Shown here: positions 17,176 to 26,071 of the stretch, in pieces | Layout: each line of letters opens with the position of its first letter | Numbering within the stretch: position 1 is the first letter of the stretch | Assembly: GCF_902712915.1 (NCBI RefSeq) | Contig: NZ_CACTIA010000005.1 | Coordinates: 2,323,501 to 2,387,500 of the forward strand | DNA length: 64,000 nt | From: Acidiphilium sp. C61 | Lineage (GTDB): Bacteria > Pseudomonadota > Alphaproteobacteria > Acetobacterales > Acetobacteraceae | Direction: 5' to 3' | Notes under the pieces: model-generated | Databases searched by the model: none | Seen by the model: the letters and a program-made list of their open reading frames with translations, nothing else | Told to the model about the DNA's origin: nothing | Position numbers and translations under genes: made by a program

Positions 17176-18491
17176 GCCGGGGACGATCCTTCGTCGGGAT
17201 TGATGAACACCGCCCGCGCCCATGTGAAGAACGTCAGGCTGGTCGTTGCGATCAAAGTATTATCTGTCAGAGATTGCACTGCGAAGGCGAGAAATACAAG
17301 GCGGATCAGCCGTCGCTGCCCCACCGGCAGCGCAGCGCTGCCCCGAAACAGCCACAGGCCGAGCAGGCCGAACAGCAGCAGCGCGCCGGGCACGCCGCCC
17401 TCGCAGGCGATGCGCAGATATTCGTCATGCGCCGCGTTGGTGCCAAGGAACCGGCCGATCGGCGAATGCAGCGGTACGATCACCTTGCCCGCGCCCACCC
17501 CCCAGCCGAGCCAGGGCGAGCGCGCCAGCGCCGCCTCGAAATAGGGCCAGATCAGGTTGCGGTTGGACAGGCTGCCGGCATCGCCGAGATGAACGAGGTC
17601 GATCACGCGGACGAAATGCAGCGCCGGCCCGGCGAGAAGCACGCCGCCGAACGCAGCACCGCCGATCGCCAGCAGGCTGAGCCGGGCCCGCATGCCGAAT
17701 TCCGGCGCGTCCACCGCGAGCAAGGTGGCGAGCGTGGCGCTGCTGGCGAGTGCGAGCGGCGCGCGCGCACCGCTGGCCAGCAGGATCAGGAAATTCGCGC
17801 CGATCCAGCCCCATTCCCGCCGTCGGCCGCTGCCGGCGAAGGCGACCAGCCCGGCATAGATGGCGATCATCGCGAAGCCGCCGAGAAAGGCCGGCGAACT
17901 CGATGCCTGCAGCCGGATCGCACCGAGCTGAACGCCGTAAAGTGCGCGCACCCCCGCCGCGTGGAGCAGCAGGCCGAACCCCACCGTCACCGCCGGGCCG
18001 ATGATGGTGCTGCGGATGATCGCCGCGCGCATCCGCGCCTCCGTCCGCATGAAGCCGGCGGCGAACGGCGCCGCCGAGCCGACCAGCGACCGCAGCGCGG
18101 CGAGCGGCGTCAGCCCCGGCCACATTCCGTGCATGAAGCCGCCGATGAACATGAACACGAAGGCGTAGCCGGGATTGTAGCGGTCGAACCTGCTCCCGCG
18201 GCGCAGGGCGGCCAGCCCGATGATCGCCAGCCCCGCGACCTTGAGCAGGGCGATGATCGTCTCGTGATGGCCGATCATGTCGGAAAGCCACATCTCCGGC
18301 GTGGTCGCGACCAGGAGCAGCCAGGCGGCCATCGCCCCCTCCGGCCAGGCGAGTGCCGCCCCACCGGCAAGGCCGAGCGCCAGAAGGCCCAGCAAGGGCT
18401 CGATTCCCTGCGGCACGAGGAGCAAAAGCGCTGCCGCAAGACCGGCCGCCACGGCGAGCGCCGCCCCTCCGCGCGCGATGCCGCCAGTCAC
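17172..18491 (-). CDS. O-antigen ligase-like polytopic membrane protein
   Basis: The protein has 439 residues from a GTG start. It has about ten to twelve hydrophobic segments and a large periplasmic loop containing the Wzy_C/WaaL-type signature LSNRNLIWPYFEAALARSPWLGWGVG and TNAAHDEYLRIACEGG, with the conserved histidine. Such enzymes ligate undecaprenyl-linked glycan to lipid A core or polymerise repeat units. The start is set by the GTGA overlap with the methyltransferase gene; no ATG exists near the first helix. Polysaccharide polymerase (Wzy) is an equally possible role. Confidence 0.8.
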   Translation of the reverse strand: MTGGIARGGAALAVAAGLAAALLLLVPQGIEPLLGLLALGLAGGAALAWPEGAMAAWLLLVATTPEMWLSDMIGHHETIIALLKVAGLAIIGLAALRRGSRFDRYNPGYAFVFMFIGGFMHGMWPGLTPLAALRSLVGSAAPFAAGFMRTEARMRAAIIRSTIIGPAVTVGFGLLLHAAGVRALYGVQLGAIRLQASSSPAFLGGFAMIAIYAGLVAFAGSGRRREWGWIGANFLILLASGARAPLALASSATLATLLAVDAPEFGMRARLSLLAIGGAAFGGVLLAGPALHFVRVIDLVHLGDAGSLSNRNLIWPYFEAALARSPWLGWGVGAGKVIVPLHSPIGRFLGTNAAHDEYLRIACEGGVPGALLLFGLLGLWLFRGSAALPVGQRRLIRLVFLAFAVQSLTDNTLIATTSLTFFTWARAVFINPDEGSSPA

Positions 18492-19063
18492 GGCACGGCG
18501 AGGATCGTGTAGTGCTCGTCCGGTCCGGCTTCGGCGGCGGCCGCGGAAAACCCGGCGGCGGCTAGGAGTGCCTGAGCCTCCGCCGGCGCCATCCGCCGCG
18601 CCATCGGCGCGCCGACCGCGCCGGGCCCGGCAGGGTCGTATTCGGCGATGAACAGCGCGCCGGAGGGTTTCATTGCGGCGCGGATCGCGCGCAGCGCCGT
18701 GTCCCTCTCGTGCATGTGATGCAGCGCATCGGTCAGCATGACCCGGTCCGGCGCCACGTGCAGCGCTGCCAGCGTCTCGGCCCGGCCCACCATCGTCTCC
18801 AGGGCAAGGCCGCGCCGCACCGCCTCGGCCGCGGCATGAGCGAGGGACGCGGAATCCGGGTCCATCGCCAGCACGCGCGCGCCGAGAGCGGCATACTCGA
18901 GGGCGAGGGCGCCGGTGCCCGCGCCGATATCGAGCACGGTCATGCCGGCGGCAAGCCCTGCCCGTGCCGCCCAGATTGCGGCGAGATGCCGCTTCTCCGC
19001 CTGCCGCGCCACCAGCCGTTCGAGCCGTGCCGCATCCGCCCCGGGTTGATTTTCCGCCTGCAT
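18488..19063 (-). CDS. Class I SAM-dependent methyltransferase
   Basis: The protein has 191 residues. The SAM-binding glycine loop is LDIGAGTGALALEYA (44-58) and the acidic residue after beta-2 is in LAMDPDS (D68). TDALHHMHERD matches motif post-II of the UbiE/Methyltransf_11 class. The substrate is unknown. It is the first gene of the minus-strand chain and overlaps the O-antigen ligase-like gene by GTGA, suggesting a role in the same glycan or lipid pathway. It is divergent from the alpha/beta hydrolase with 40 bp between starts. Confidence 0.85.
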   Translation of the reverse strand: MQAENQPGADAARLERLVARQAEKRHLAAIWAARAGLAAGMTVLDIGAGTGALALEYAALGARVLAMDPDSASLAHAAAEAVRRGLALETMVGRAETLAALHVAPDRVMLTDALHHMHERDTALRAIRAAMKPSGALFIAEYDPAGPGAVGAPMARRMAPAEAQALLAAAGFSAAAAEAGPDEHYTILAVP

Positions 19064-19103
19064 CGGCCAACCCTAGCCGAAGCCAAGGGATCGACAAACC
19101 GAA

Positions 19104-19868
19104 ATGATTCTCCACGCCTCAACGACGGGCAGCGGCCCGGACGTCATTCTCCTGCACGGGCTGTTCGGCGCCGGGCGCAATCTCGGCGTCATCGCCCGCG
19201 GGCTCGCGACGCGGTTCCGCGTCACCACGCTCGATGCCCGCAACCATGGCGACAGTCCGCACGATGCTGACATGCGCTACCCCGTCATGGCGGAGGATGT
19301 GGCCGAGACGATGGAGTCGCTGGGCATCGCCGCGGCCGGCTTCGTCGGGCATTCGATGGGCGGCAAGATCGCGATGATGCTGGCGCTCACCCATCCTGCC
19401 CGCGTCACCCGCCTCGCCGTGCTCGACATCGCGCCGGTCGCCTATGGCCACGAGCATCTGGGTTATGTCCGGGCGATGCGCGGACTGGCACTGCATCCCG
19501 GCCTGACCCGGCAGGAGGCCGACGCCGCGCTCGCCGCCAGCGTGCCGGAGCCGGCCTTGCGGGGGTTCCTGCTGCACAATCTCGTGTTTGGCGCCGCACC
19601 GCGCTGGCGCCTCGGCCTTGAGGAGATCGCCGGCGCGATGAACGATCTGGTCGGCTGGGCCGATCCGGCGCCGGGTGCGCGCTACGACGGCCCGGCGCTG
19701 GTCGTCGCGGGGGCGACATCGTCCTATGTCCCGCCGACGGCGCATGGGGCGATCCGCGCCCGCTTCCCGCAGGCGCGGATCGAGACGATCGCCGATGCCG
19801 GCCACTGGCTCCACGCCGAGAAGCCGCGGGAGGTGCTCGCGGCGCTCGAGCCTTTCCTGCGCGGCTAG
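19104..19868 (+). CDS. Alpha/beta hydrolase (YbfF-like esterase)
   Basis: The protein has 254 residues. The oxyanion strand is LLHGLFGAGRNLGVIARGL and the nucleophile elbow GHSMGG (S84). The acid probably lies after strand 6, and the catalytic histidine is in DAGHWLHAEKP. LHGLFGAGRNL and DARNHGDSPH are close to the E. coli YbfF/ABHD11 group, which are acyl thioesterases or esterases. Its TAG stop codon is the left end of a palindromic repeat (19866-19905). The substrate is not deducible. Confidence 0.87.
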   Translation: MILHASTTGSGPDVILLHGLFGAGRNLGVIARGLATRFRVTTLDARNHGDSPHDADMRYPVMAEDVAETMESLGIAAAGFVGHSMGGKIAMMLALTHPARVTRLAVLDIAPVAYGHEHLGYVRAMRGLALHPGLTRQEADAALAASVPEPALRGFLLHNLVFGAAPRWRLGLEEIAGAMNDLVGWADPAPGARYDGPALVVAGATSSYVPPTAHGAIRARFPQARIETIADAGHWLHAEKPREVLAALEPFLRG

Positions 19869-19905
19869 AGCATCATCCGATCCGAAAGGATCGGAAACTA
19901 CTCTA
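19866..19905. repeat. Palindromic repeat (REP-like) supplying two stop codons
   Basis: A 40-bp element begins TAGAGCATCATCCGATCC and ends CTACTCTA, with an inner perfect stem CCGATCC (19877-19883) / GGATCGG (19888-19894) around GAAA. Its left TAG is the stop of the hydrolase and its right CTA is the TAG stop of the minus-strand EVE gene. Related copies occur at 36504-36611, 37441-37546 and 41519-41556. It may also act as a bidirectional terminator. Confidence 0.85.
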
Positions 19906-20316
19906 CAGCCGCAACCCGCCCATGGCGCAGAGATACGCCCAGTGTTCCGGGCTGACCGGGCCGACCGACAGGCGCGAGAGGCGGACCAGTGCGAGATCGG
20001 CCAGCGCCGGATCGGCCTTGATCGCGGCGAGGCCGACCGGATGCGGCATCGGGGCGACGGCCTTCACATCGACCGCCACCCAGTCGCCGGATTCGGCGGT
20101 CGGGTCCGGATAGGCTTCCCGCACCACCTCCACCACGCCGACGATCTCGCGACCGATATTGGAGTGATAGAAGAAGGCGCGGTCGCCCACGCGCATCGCC
20201 TTCAGGTTGTTCCTGGCGGCGTGGTTGCGCACGCCGGTCCAGGGTTCGACGCCGTTGGCCACCTGCTGGTCCCAGGAAAACGCGTCCGGCTCGGACTTGA
20301 CCAGCCAGTAGTTCAC
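19903..20316 (-). CDS. EVE-domain protein
   Basis: The protein has 137 residues and is a single EVE (PUA-like) domain: MNYWLVKSEPDAFSWD, WTGVRNHAARNNLKAM, GDRAFFYHSN and VRLSRLSVGPVS are all signatures. EVE domains bind modified bases in nucleic acid in their aromatic pocket; the cellular role of stand-alone copies is uncertain. Its start overlaps the upstream YciI stop (ATGA). Its stop codon comes from the palindromic repeat it shares with the convergent hydrolase. Confidence 0.92.
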   Translation of the reverse strand: MNYWLVKSEPDAFSWDQQVANGVEPWTGVRNHAARNNLKAMRVGDRAFFYHSNIGREIVGVVEVVREAYPDPTAESGDWVAVDVKAVAPMPHPVGLAAIKADPALADLALVRLSRLSVGPVSPEHWAYLCAMGGLRL

Positions 20317-20606
20317 GGCGTCAGCGTGCCGTCGCGCAGCACGGTGCGGAAGCCCTGGATCTCGACCGCGCCGAACAGCCCGGCCTTGCTGTAGGGGTCG
20401 TTGGCGACCAGCGTTTCCGCCGCCGCGCGGTCCGCCACCTCGTAGACGATCATCGAGCCGCAGGGATTGCCGTCGGCATCCAGCATCGGGCCGCCATAGA
20501 GGATGCTCGACTTGATGCTGTCGAGATAGGCGAGGTGATCGGGGCGGACCTGCTTGCGCAGGGCGAGGCTGTCTTTGCGATCATGGGCGACGAGGACGAA
20601 CTGCAT
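20313..20606 (-). CDS. YciI family protein
   Basis: The protein has 97 residues and a ferredoxin-like fold. QFVLVAHDRKDSLALRKQVRPDHLAYL contains the conserved His-Asp pair of YciI, with LYGGPML, DPYSKAGLF and VEIQGFRTV downstream. The family is widespread; its activity is unproven although a dehalogenase-like or hydrolase role has been suggested. It is the first gene of a two-gene unit with the EVE protein, a pairing common in alphaproteobacteria. Confidence 0.9.
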   Translation of the reverse strand: MQFVLVAHDRKDSLALRKQVRPDHLAYLDSIKSSILYGGPMLDADGNPCGSMIVYEVADRAAAETLVANDPYSKAGLFGAVEIQGFRTVLRDGTLTP

Positions 20607-20745
20607 TGCGATGGCTCCTTGCGGGCGGTTTCACTGACGCCAGCATAATGGCTGATCGTGCTGCGCCAAGATGTGATCGGCAGGGGCGGCTCCGCGTCCG
20701 GGTGGGGGCTGTCAAAAACAAGAATTCGTATTAGACAATCTGTTG

Positions 20746-21558
20746 ATGGACCGTTCACCCGCCACGGATTACGCGGCCGACGCGCAGGCCGCCATGATCG
20801 CCGCCCCGACATCGAAATCAGGTGCCTGGCTGCACCGTTTCGCCAATCCGGGGCGTTTCCAGCGCCTGGTCCAGCCGCTGATCCCCTGGATCGGCTGGTC
20901 GGCGCTGATCGTCTGCACCGTCGGGCTGGTCTGGGGGTTCGCCTTCGCCCCGGCGGACTGGCAGCAGGGCATCGCCTCGCGCATCATGTATGTCCACGTT
21001 CCCGCGGCCTGGGTGGCGATGAACGGCTATGCGGCGCTGGCCATCTGCTCGCTGCTCTCGATCGTCTGGCGGCATCCGCTGGCCGATATCGCGGCGAAGG
21101 AGATGGGGCCGGTCGGCGCCGGCTTTACCGGGCTCTGCCTGATTACCGGATCGCTCTGGGGCGAGCCGGAATGGGGCACCTACTGGGTGTGGGATGCGCG
21201 GCTGACCTCGGTGCTGATCCTGTTCTTTCTCTATCTCGGCCACATGGCGCTGATCCGCGCGTTCGACAATCCGCAGCACGGATATCGCGCCGCCGCGATC
21301 CTCGGCCTTGTCGGCGCGATCAACCTGCCCATCATCGTGTTCAGCGTGTACTGGTGGAATTCGCTCCACCAGGGCAACTCGATCACCCTCACAGGCCCAT
21401 CCAAGATCTACGTCACGATGCTGTATCCGCTGCTGATTTCCACCTTGGGCTTCTATCTCGCCTTCATTGCCATGTCCCTCGCACGCATTTCGAGCGGTAT
21501 CATGGAAAACCGCGCGCGGGCGCTGCTGCTCGCACGCGCGGAGCGCTCGGGGAACTGA
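20746..21558 (+). CDS. ccmC: Haem exporter protein CcmC
   Basis: The protein has 270 residues and about six membrane helices. The haem-handling WWD signature reads WGTYWVWDARLTS, flanked by candidate axial histidines in YVHVPAAW and WNSLHQGNS. CcmC delivers haem to CcmE in system I cytochrome c maturation at the inner membrane. I chose ATG 20746; a TTG lies three bases upstream, and a later ATG at 20794 would remove a 16-residue non-conserved extension. It opens the ccmCDEFGHI run. ccmA and ccmB are not immediately upstream. Confidence 0.93.
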   Translation: MDRSPATDYAADAQAAMIAAPTSKSGAWLHRFANPGRFQRLVQPLIPWIGWSALIVCTVGLVWGFAFAPADWQQGIASRIMYVHVPAAWVAMNGYAALAICSLLSIVWRHPLADIAAKEMGPVGAGFTGLCLITGSLWGEPEWGTYWVWDARLTSVLILFFLYLGHMALIRAFDNPQHGYRAAAILGLVGAINLPIIVFSVYWWNSLHQGNSITLTGPSKIYVTMLYPLLISTLGFYLAFIAMSLARISSGIMENRARALLLARAERSGN

Positions 21559-21562
21559 TACG

Positions 21563-21727
21563 ATGGTGAAGAACACCCTGCCTTACGTGGTCGGCAGCTA
21601 TGGCGCCGCCCTTGCGATCATCGGCATTCTCTCCCTGACCACGTTCTTCCGCTACCGCGCGGCAAGGCGCAGGCTGGCTGCGGTGGAGCCGCGCGGGCGT
21701 GGCGAGTCGGGGAGTGCCGCGTCATGA
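21563..21727 (+). CDS. ccmD: Haem exporter protein CcmD
   Basis: The protein has 54 residues with one hydrophobic helix (YVVGSYGAALAIIGILSLTTF) followed by a basic RYRAARRRLA stretch, the usual CcmD layout. CcmD stabilises the CcmC-CcmE haem complex. It starts four bases after ccmC and overlaps ccmE by ATGA. The call rests on the topology and the position. Confidence 0.88.
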   Translation: MVKNTLPYVVGSYGAALAIIGILSLTTFFRYRAARRRLAAVEPRGRGESGSAAS

Positions 21728-22245
21728 TGAGCCGCAAGAAACGCCGTCTCTGGATCGTGGTCGCCTGCGGTCTCGGTCTGTCCACCGCGGTGGCGCTGAT
21801 GCTGGTCGCCTTCCGCTCCAGCCTCTCGTTCTTCATGTCGCCGCAGCAGGTCGCCGCGCGCCATCCGCCGGCCGGGCAGGTATTCCGCCTCGGCGGCATC
21901 GTGCAGGCGAACACCGTGGTGATGGGCACCCGCAACGGCGCGCCCTATACCACGTTCCGCATCACCGATGGCAGCGCCTCGATCCCGGTGGTCTATACCG
22001 GCGTGCTGCCCGGACTGTTCCGCCAGGGGCAGGGCGTGGTCACGATCGGCGCGATGAGCGAGGGCGATCGTGAATTCCTCGCCTCCACCGTGCTCGCCAA
22101 GCACGGTGCCGATTACATGCCCCGCGATGTCGAGATGGCGCTGCGCAAGGCCGGCAAGTGGAACCCGAAATTCGGCCCGCCGCCCGATGCCGGCGCCTGG
22201 GACGACAAGTCGCCCGCCCAGATCGAGGCGTCCAGCAATGGCTGA
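21724..22245 (+). CDS. ccmE: Periplasmic haem chaperone CcmE
   Basis: The protein has 173 residues. A membrane anchor (about 9-30) precedes an OB-fold domain ending in the haem-attachment motif LAKHGADYMP, where H127 forms the covalent bond to the haem vinyl and Y131 is the axial ligand. FRLGGIVQANTV is typical. It carries haem from CcmC to the CcmF/H lyase. It overlaps ccmD (ATGA), and a 21-bp gap precedes ccmF. Confidence 0.96.
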   Translation: MMSRKKRRLWIVVACGLGLSTAVALMLVAFRSSLSFFMSPQQVAARHPPAGQVFRLGGIVQANTVVMGTRNGAPYTTFRITDGSASIPVVYTGVLPGLFRQGQGVVTIGAMSEGDREFLASTVLAKHGADYMPRDVEMALRKAGKWNPKFGPPPDAGAWDDKSPAQIEASSNG

Positions 22246-22266
22246 GCCGACCGCAGGAGCCGCACA

Positions 22267-24240
22267 ATGATCCCCACCCTCGGCAATTTCGCGCTTGCGC
22301 TGGCTCTGGCCATCGCCGTTGCGCAATCTGTGGTCGGCATCGCCGGGCCAATGCTGCGCGACCGGCAGATCCTTCGTGCCGCACCCGCGCTGGCGATCGG
22401 CCAGTTCGTCATGCTGGGCCTGTCCTTCCTCGCGCTGGTCTGGGCCGGCGTGGTGTCGGACTTCACGGTACGCAATGTCGCGGAATATTCATCATCGACG
22501 ACGCCGCTCTTCTACCGGATCACCGGTACCTGGGGAAACCATGACGGGTCGATCCTGCTCTGGTGCCTGATCCTCTCGCTGTGTGGCGCGACCGTCGGCA
22601 TTTTCGGCAACAGCATACCCACCAGCCTGCGCTCGCGCGTGCTCGGTGTGCTCGGCCTCGTGTCCGGCGGGTTCATGGCTTTCGTTATCGCCGTCTCCAA
22701 CCCGTTCGCGCGGATCTGGCCGCCGCCGCTGCATGGCGCGGGCGTCAACCCGATCCTGCAGGATCCCGGCCTCGCCGTGCATCCGCCGATTCTCTACACC
22801 GGCTATGTCGGCTTCTCGATTGCCTTCGCCTTCGCCGTTGCCGCCCTGATCGAAGGGCGGGTCGATGCCGCCTGGGGGCGCTGGGTGCGGCCCTGGGCGC
22901 TTGTCTCCTGGCTGTTCCTGACCTGCGGCATCTGCTTCGGCTCGCTCTGGTCGTATTACACGCTGGGCTGGGGCGGGTTCTGGTTCTGGGATCCGGTCGA
23001 GAACGTTGCCTTGCTGCCCTGGCTGACCGGCACGGCGCTGATCCATTCCGCCATCGTGGTGGAGAAGCGCGAGGCGCTGAAGACCTGGTCGGTGCTGCTC
23101 GCCATCGCCACCTTCTCGCTCAGCCTGTGCGGCACCTTCCTCGTCCGCTCGGGCCTGCTCAACTCGGTGCACGCGTTTTCCGCCTCGCCGGATCAGGGGC
23201 TATTCATCCTCGTGCTGCTCGCGCTGACCATCGGCGGCTCGCTGCTGCTGTTTGCCTTCCGCGCGCCGGTTCTGGCGGCGAGCGGGGTTTTCGCGCCGGT
23301 CTCGCGCGAGGGCGCGCTGATCCTGAACAACATATTCCTCTGCATCATCGCCGCCGTCGTCTTCACCGGCACGATGTATCCGCCTTTTCTCGCGCTGCTG
23401 TTCAACCGGCAGATCTCGGTGGGCGCGCCGTTCTACGACCAGGCCGTCCTGCCGCTCACCGCGCCGCTGATCCTGGCGATGGCGGTCGGGCCGATGCTGT
23501 CGTGGAAGCGCGCGGCGCTGCTGCCGGCGCTGACCAAGCTGTGGTTCGTGGCGGTTCTCGCACTCGTCGTCTTCGGCGCCTTCATCCTGCGCGGGCATTT
23601 CGTCGCGGCGCTCGGGCTCGCTGGCGCGGTCTGGGTGGTGATGGGCGCGCTGGTCGATCTCGCGGAGCGGGTCCGCCTGTTCCGGATTCCGCTTGGCCAG
23701 TCCTTCATGCGGCTGTTCACCATCCCGCGGGCCGCCATCGGCGCCTCGCTCGGGCATCTCGGCTTCGGGATCGCCGTGCTCGGCATCGCCGGCATGTCGT
23801 TGCAGACGCATACGATCCGCGTGCTCAACCCCGGCCAGTCGATCGATCTTGGCGGCTACAACTGGAAGCTGATCGCGATCAAGCCGGCAACCGGGCCGAA
23901 CTACAGCGCCCGCGATGCGACGATCGAGGTGTCGCGCAACGGGCATCTGGTCCAGATCCTGCACCCCGAGACGCGGTATTTCACCGACCAGAAGGTCAAG
24001 ACGGTGGCCGCTGCGATCCGCAGCAACGGCGTTCGTAATCTCTTCGCCACCTTCGCCGGTGACAACAACAGCGGCGGCGGCGAATTCCGCTTCAACATCC
24101 ATCCGCTCGCGCCGGAAATCTGGCTCGGCGGCCTCATCATGGCGCTTGGCGGCGCGATCTCGCTGACCGACCGGCGGTTCCGCGTCGGTGCGCCGGTGCG
24201 AAGCCGGCTGCGTCGGCCTTCCGGCTCGGCCACGGTCTGA
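22267..24240 (+). CDS. ccmF: Cytochrome c haem lyase subunit CcmF
   Basis: The protein has 657 residues, the usual length, with about 14-15 membrane helices. The WWD domain is visible as WGGFWFWDPVENVALLPWL (near 235-253), with histidines in LAVHPPILYTGYVG and ALIHSAIVVEK and the conserved SLCGTFLVRSG. It ligates haem from CcmE to CXXCH apocytochromes together with CcmH/CcmI at the periplasmic face. It lies inside the ccm operon. Confidence 0.97.
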   Translation: MIPTLGNFALALALAIAVAQSVVGIAGPMLRDRQILRAAPALAIGQFVMLGLSFLALVWAGVVSDFTVRNVAEYSSSTTPLFYRITGTWGNHDGSILLWCLILSLCGATVGIFGNSIPTSLRSRVLGVLGLVSGGFMAFVIAVSNPFARIWPPPLHGAGVNPILQDPGLAVHPPILYTGYVGFSIAFAFAVAALIEGRVDAAWGRWVRPWALVSWLFLTCGICFGSLWSYYTLGWGGFWFWDPVENVALLPWLTGTALIHSAIVVEKREALKTWSVLLAIATFSLSLCGTFLVRSGLLNSVHAFSASPDQGLFILVLLALTIGGSLLLFAFRAPVLAASGVFAPVSREGALILNNIFLCIIAAVVFTGTMYPPFLALLFNRQISVGAPFYDQAVLPLTAPLILAMAVGPMLSWKRAALLPALTKLWFVAVLALVVFGAFILRGHFVAALGLAGAVWVVMGALVDLAERVRLFRIPLGQSFMRLFTIPRAAIGASLGHLGFGIAVLGIAGMSLQTHTIRVLNPGQSIDLGGYNWKLIAIKPATGPNYSARDATIEVSRNGHLVQILHPETRYFTDQKVKTVAAAIRSNGVRNLFATFAGDNNSGGGEFRFNIHPLAPEIWLGGLIMALGGAISLTDRRFRVGAPVRSRLRRPSGSATV

Positions 24241-24249
24241 TCCCGACCG

Positions 24250-24804
24250 ATGAGCCTGTCGCGCCGCATGATGTTCGGACTGCCGCTGCTCGTCGTGGGC
24301 GTGGGCGGGGTCGGCTTCTATGAACTGCTCCGCCGGATGCAGACCGGCAGCTACAACCCGCAGGCCTTCGACAACCCGCTGGTCGGGCACGACGTGCCGG
24401 ATTTCACCCTGACCGGGGTGGATGGCAAGGAGGGGTTCGACAAGAAGCTGCTCGCCGCGCAGACGCGCCCGGTTCTGGTGAATTTCTTCGCCTCCTGGTG
24501 CGTGCCCTGCGCCGGCGAGGCTCCCTATCTCGACCGGCTGGCGAAATCCGGCGTCGACATCTGGGGGATCGCCTATCAGGACAAGCCCGAGGCCATCGGC
24601 CTCTACCTTGCGAAATACGGCAACCCCTATGCCCGCCTCGCGGCCGATCCCTCGGGGCGGACGGCGATCAACTGGGGCGTTTATGGCGTGCCGGAGAGTT
24701 TCCTGATCGCCCCGGGCGGAAAGGTGGTGTGGCATGTCGCGGCGCCGCTGGTGCCCGAGGTGATCGACGATCAGCTCCGCCCCGCGCTGCGGAGGCTGGC
24801 ATGA
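24250..24804 (+). CDS. ccmG: Thiol:disulfide oxidoreductase CcmG/DsbE
   Basis: The protein has 184 residues. An N-terminal membrane anchor precedes a thioredoxin fold with active site WCVPC (C84, C87), preceded by VLVNFFASW. VYGVPESFLI supplies the cis-proline loop. It keeps apocytochrome or CcmH thiols reduced, drawing electrons from a DsbD/CcdA-type protein; a dsbD-like gene lies at 33.3 kb. The start is nine bases after ccmF and the stop overlaps ccmH (ATGA). Confidence 0.95.
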   Translation: MSLSRRMMFGLPLLVVGVGGVGFYELLRRMQTGSYNPQAFDNPLVGHDVPDFTLTGVDGKEGFDKKLLAAQTRPVLVNFFASWCVPCAGEAPYLDRLAKSGVDIWGIAYQDKPEAIGLYLAKYGNPYARLAADPSGRTAINWGVYGVPESFLIAPGGKVVWHVAAPLVPEVIDDQLRPALRRLA

Positions 24805-25298
24805 GGCGCTGGCTCGTCCTGCTCGTCGCCGGACTGGCTCTTGCCTGCGGCACGGCGATGGCATCTCCCGCCGCGCCGGCGCCATCGGCGGGCGGCGATC
24901 ACCCGACCAGCATCACCCGCGACGGCGTGAAGCTCACCTTCGCCCAGGAGGAACGCGCCGAGGCGATCGGCAACAAGCTGCGCTGCCTGGTCTGCCAGAA
25001 CGAAACCGTCGAGAATTCGCGGGCCGGGCTGGCCAAGCAGTTCCGCACCATCATCCGCCACCGCGTCGCCGCGGGGGACAGCAATCGCCAGATCATCGCG
25101 TTCATGGTCAAGCGTTACGGCATCTATGTGCTGCTCAAGCCGCCGTTCCGCCCGGAAACCTGGCTGCTCTGGCTTTCGCCGGGCATTGCCGCGATCATCG
25201 GGCTTGCGGTGCTGCTGGTCGCGCGCCGCCGCCGGCGGGCAACCCCCCCGCCATTATCGCCGGAAGAAACTGACCGGCTGAAGGAACTCCTGTCTTGA
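24801..25298 (+). CDS. ccmH: Cytochrome c maturation protein CcmH (N-terminal type)
   Basis: The protein has 165 residues: signal peptide, then the redox motif LRCLVCQN (C62, C65), AFMVKRYGIYVLLKPPF, and a C-terminal membrane helix (LWLSPGIAAIIGLAVLL). It reduces the apocytochrome CXXCH disulfide before haem ligation. This is the short CcmH (CycL) form, with the TPR part encoded separately as ccmI. It overlaps ccmG by ATGA and ccmI by TTGA. Confidence 0.95.
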   Translation: MRRWLVLLVAGLALACGTAMASPAAPAPSAGGDHPTSITRDGVKLTFAQEERAEAIGNKLRCLVCQNETVENSRAGLAKQFRTIIRHRVAAGDSNRQIIAFMVKRYGIYVLLKPPFRPETWLLWLSPGIAAIIGLAVLLVARRRRRATPPPLSPEETDRLKELLS

Positions 25299-26071
25299 TC
25301 TGGCTCTGGATGGCGGTGCTGGCCGCCGTGGCGATCGCGCCGCTCCTGGTCGTCTGGCTGCGCCAGGGCACGATCCGTTACCGGCGGGAGACCGCCATGG
25401 CCCTGCATCGCTCCCAGCTCGAGGAAATCGACCGGGATCGTGAGGAAGGCCGTCTGCCGGAGGAGGAATACAAGGCGGCACGGCTCGAAGTGCAGCGCCG
25501 GCTTCTCGCCGCCGACCAGATTCCTGAGCCGGAAGCCAACCGCGCCGCGCGCGGGGTGATGATCGCAACCTTCGTCGCCATACCGGTCGCGGCGGTGGCG
25601 CTGTTCATCCCCTCGGGGCTGCCTCTCGTGCCCTCGGAGCCGCATGCCAGCGTGATCCGCCAGCGCGATGAAGCCGCGAAGCGGGACAATGCGCTGATCG
25701 AGCAACTCAGGCAGAAACTCGCCAGCCTGCCGCCCGGCAGTCCGGAGGCGCGGCAGGGATATCTGCTGCTCGGCCAGGCGCTGGTGAGCCAGAACAAGCT
25801 GGCCCCCGCGGTGCAGGCCTGGAAAATGGCGCTCGCCATGAAGTTCGATCCCACCCTCGCCGCCGAGACGGCCGAGGCGGAGAGCGAGGCCGTGGGCCAT
25901 GTCACGCCGGATGCCGCGGCGCTGTTCCGCAAGGCCATGGCCGCAGCACCGGCCACGGCCCCCTGGCGGCCGCTTGCCGAGCAGCGGCTGCGCGAGGCGG
26001 CGGTGCTGGAATCGAATGGTGGCAAGTCCCCCTTGCCGGGTAACGCGGAAGGGGCCAAATCCGGCTCATGA
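25295..26071 (+). CDS. ccmI: Cytochrome c maturation protein CcmI/CycH
   Basis: The protein has 258 residues from a TTG start. Two N-terminal helices (about 1-22 and 88-110) flank a cytoplasmic leucine/charged segment ([21 protein letters not shown]). The periplasmic part is short and helical with a single clear TPR-like stretch ([24 protein letters not shown]). CcmI holds the C-terminus of apocytochrome c for CcmF/H. The TTG is chosen because it overlaps the ccmH stop (TTGA); ATG 25310 is the alternative. It overlaps the next small gene by ATGA. Confidence 0.9.
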   Translation: MIWLWMAVLAAVAIAPLLVVWLRQGTIRYRRETAMALHRSQLEEIDRDREEGRLPEEEYKAARLEVQRRLLAADQIPEPEANRAARGVMIATFVAIPVAAVALFIPSGLPLVPSEPHASVIRQRDEAAKRDNALIEQLRQKLASLPPGSPEARQGYLLLGQALVSQNKLAPAVQAWKMALAMKFDPTLAAETAEAESEAVGHVTPDAAALFRKAMAAAPATAPWRPLAEQRLREAAVLESNGGKSPLPGNAEGAKSGS

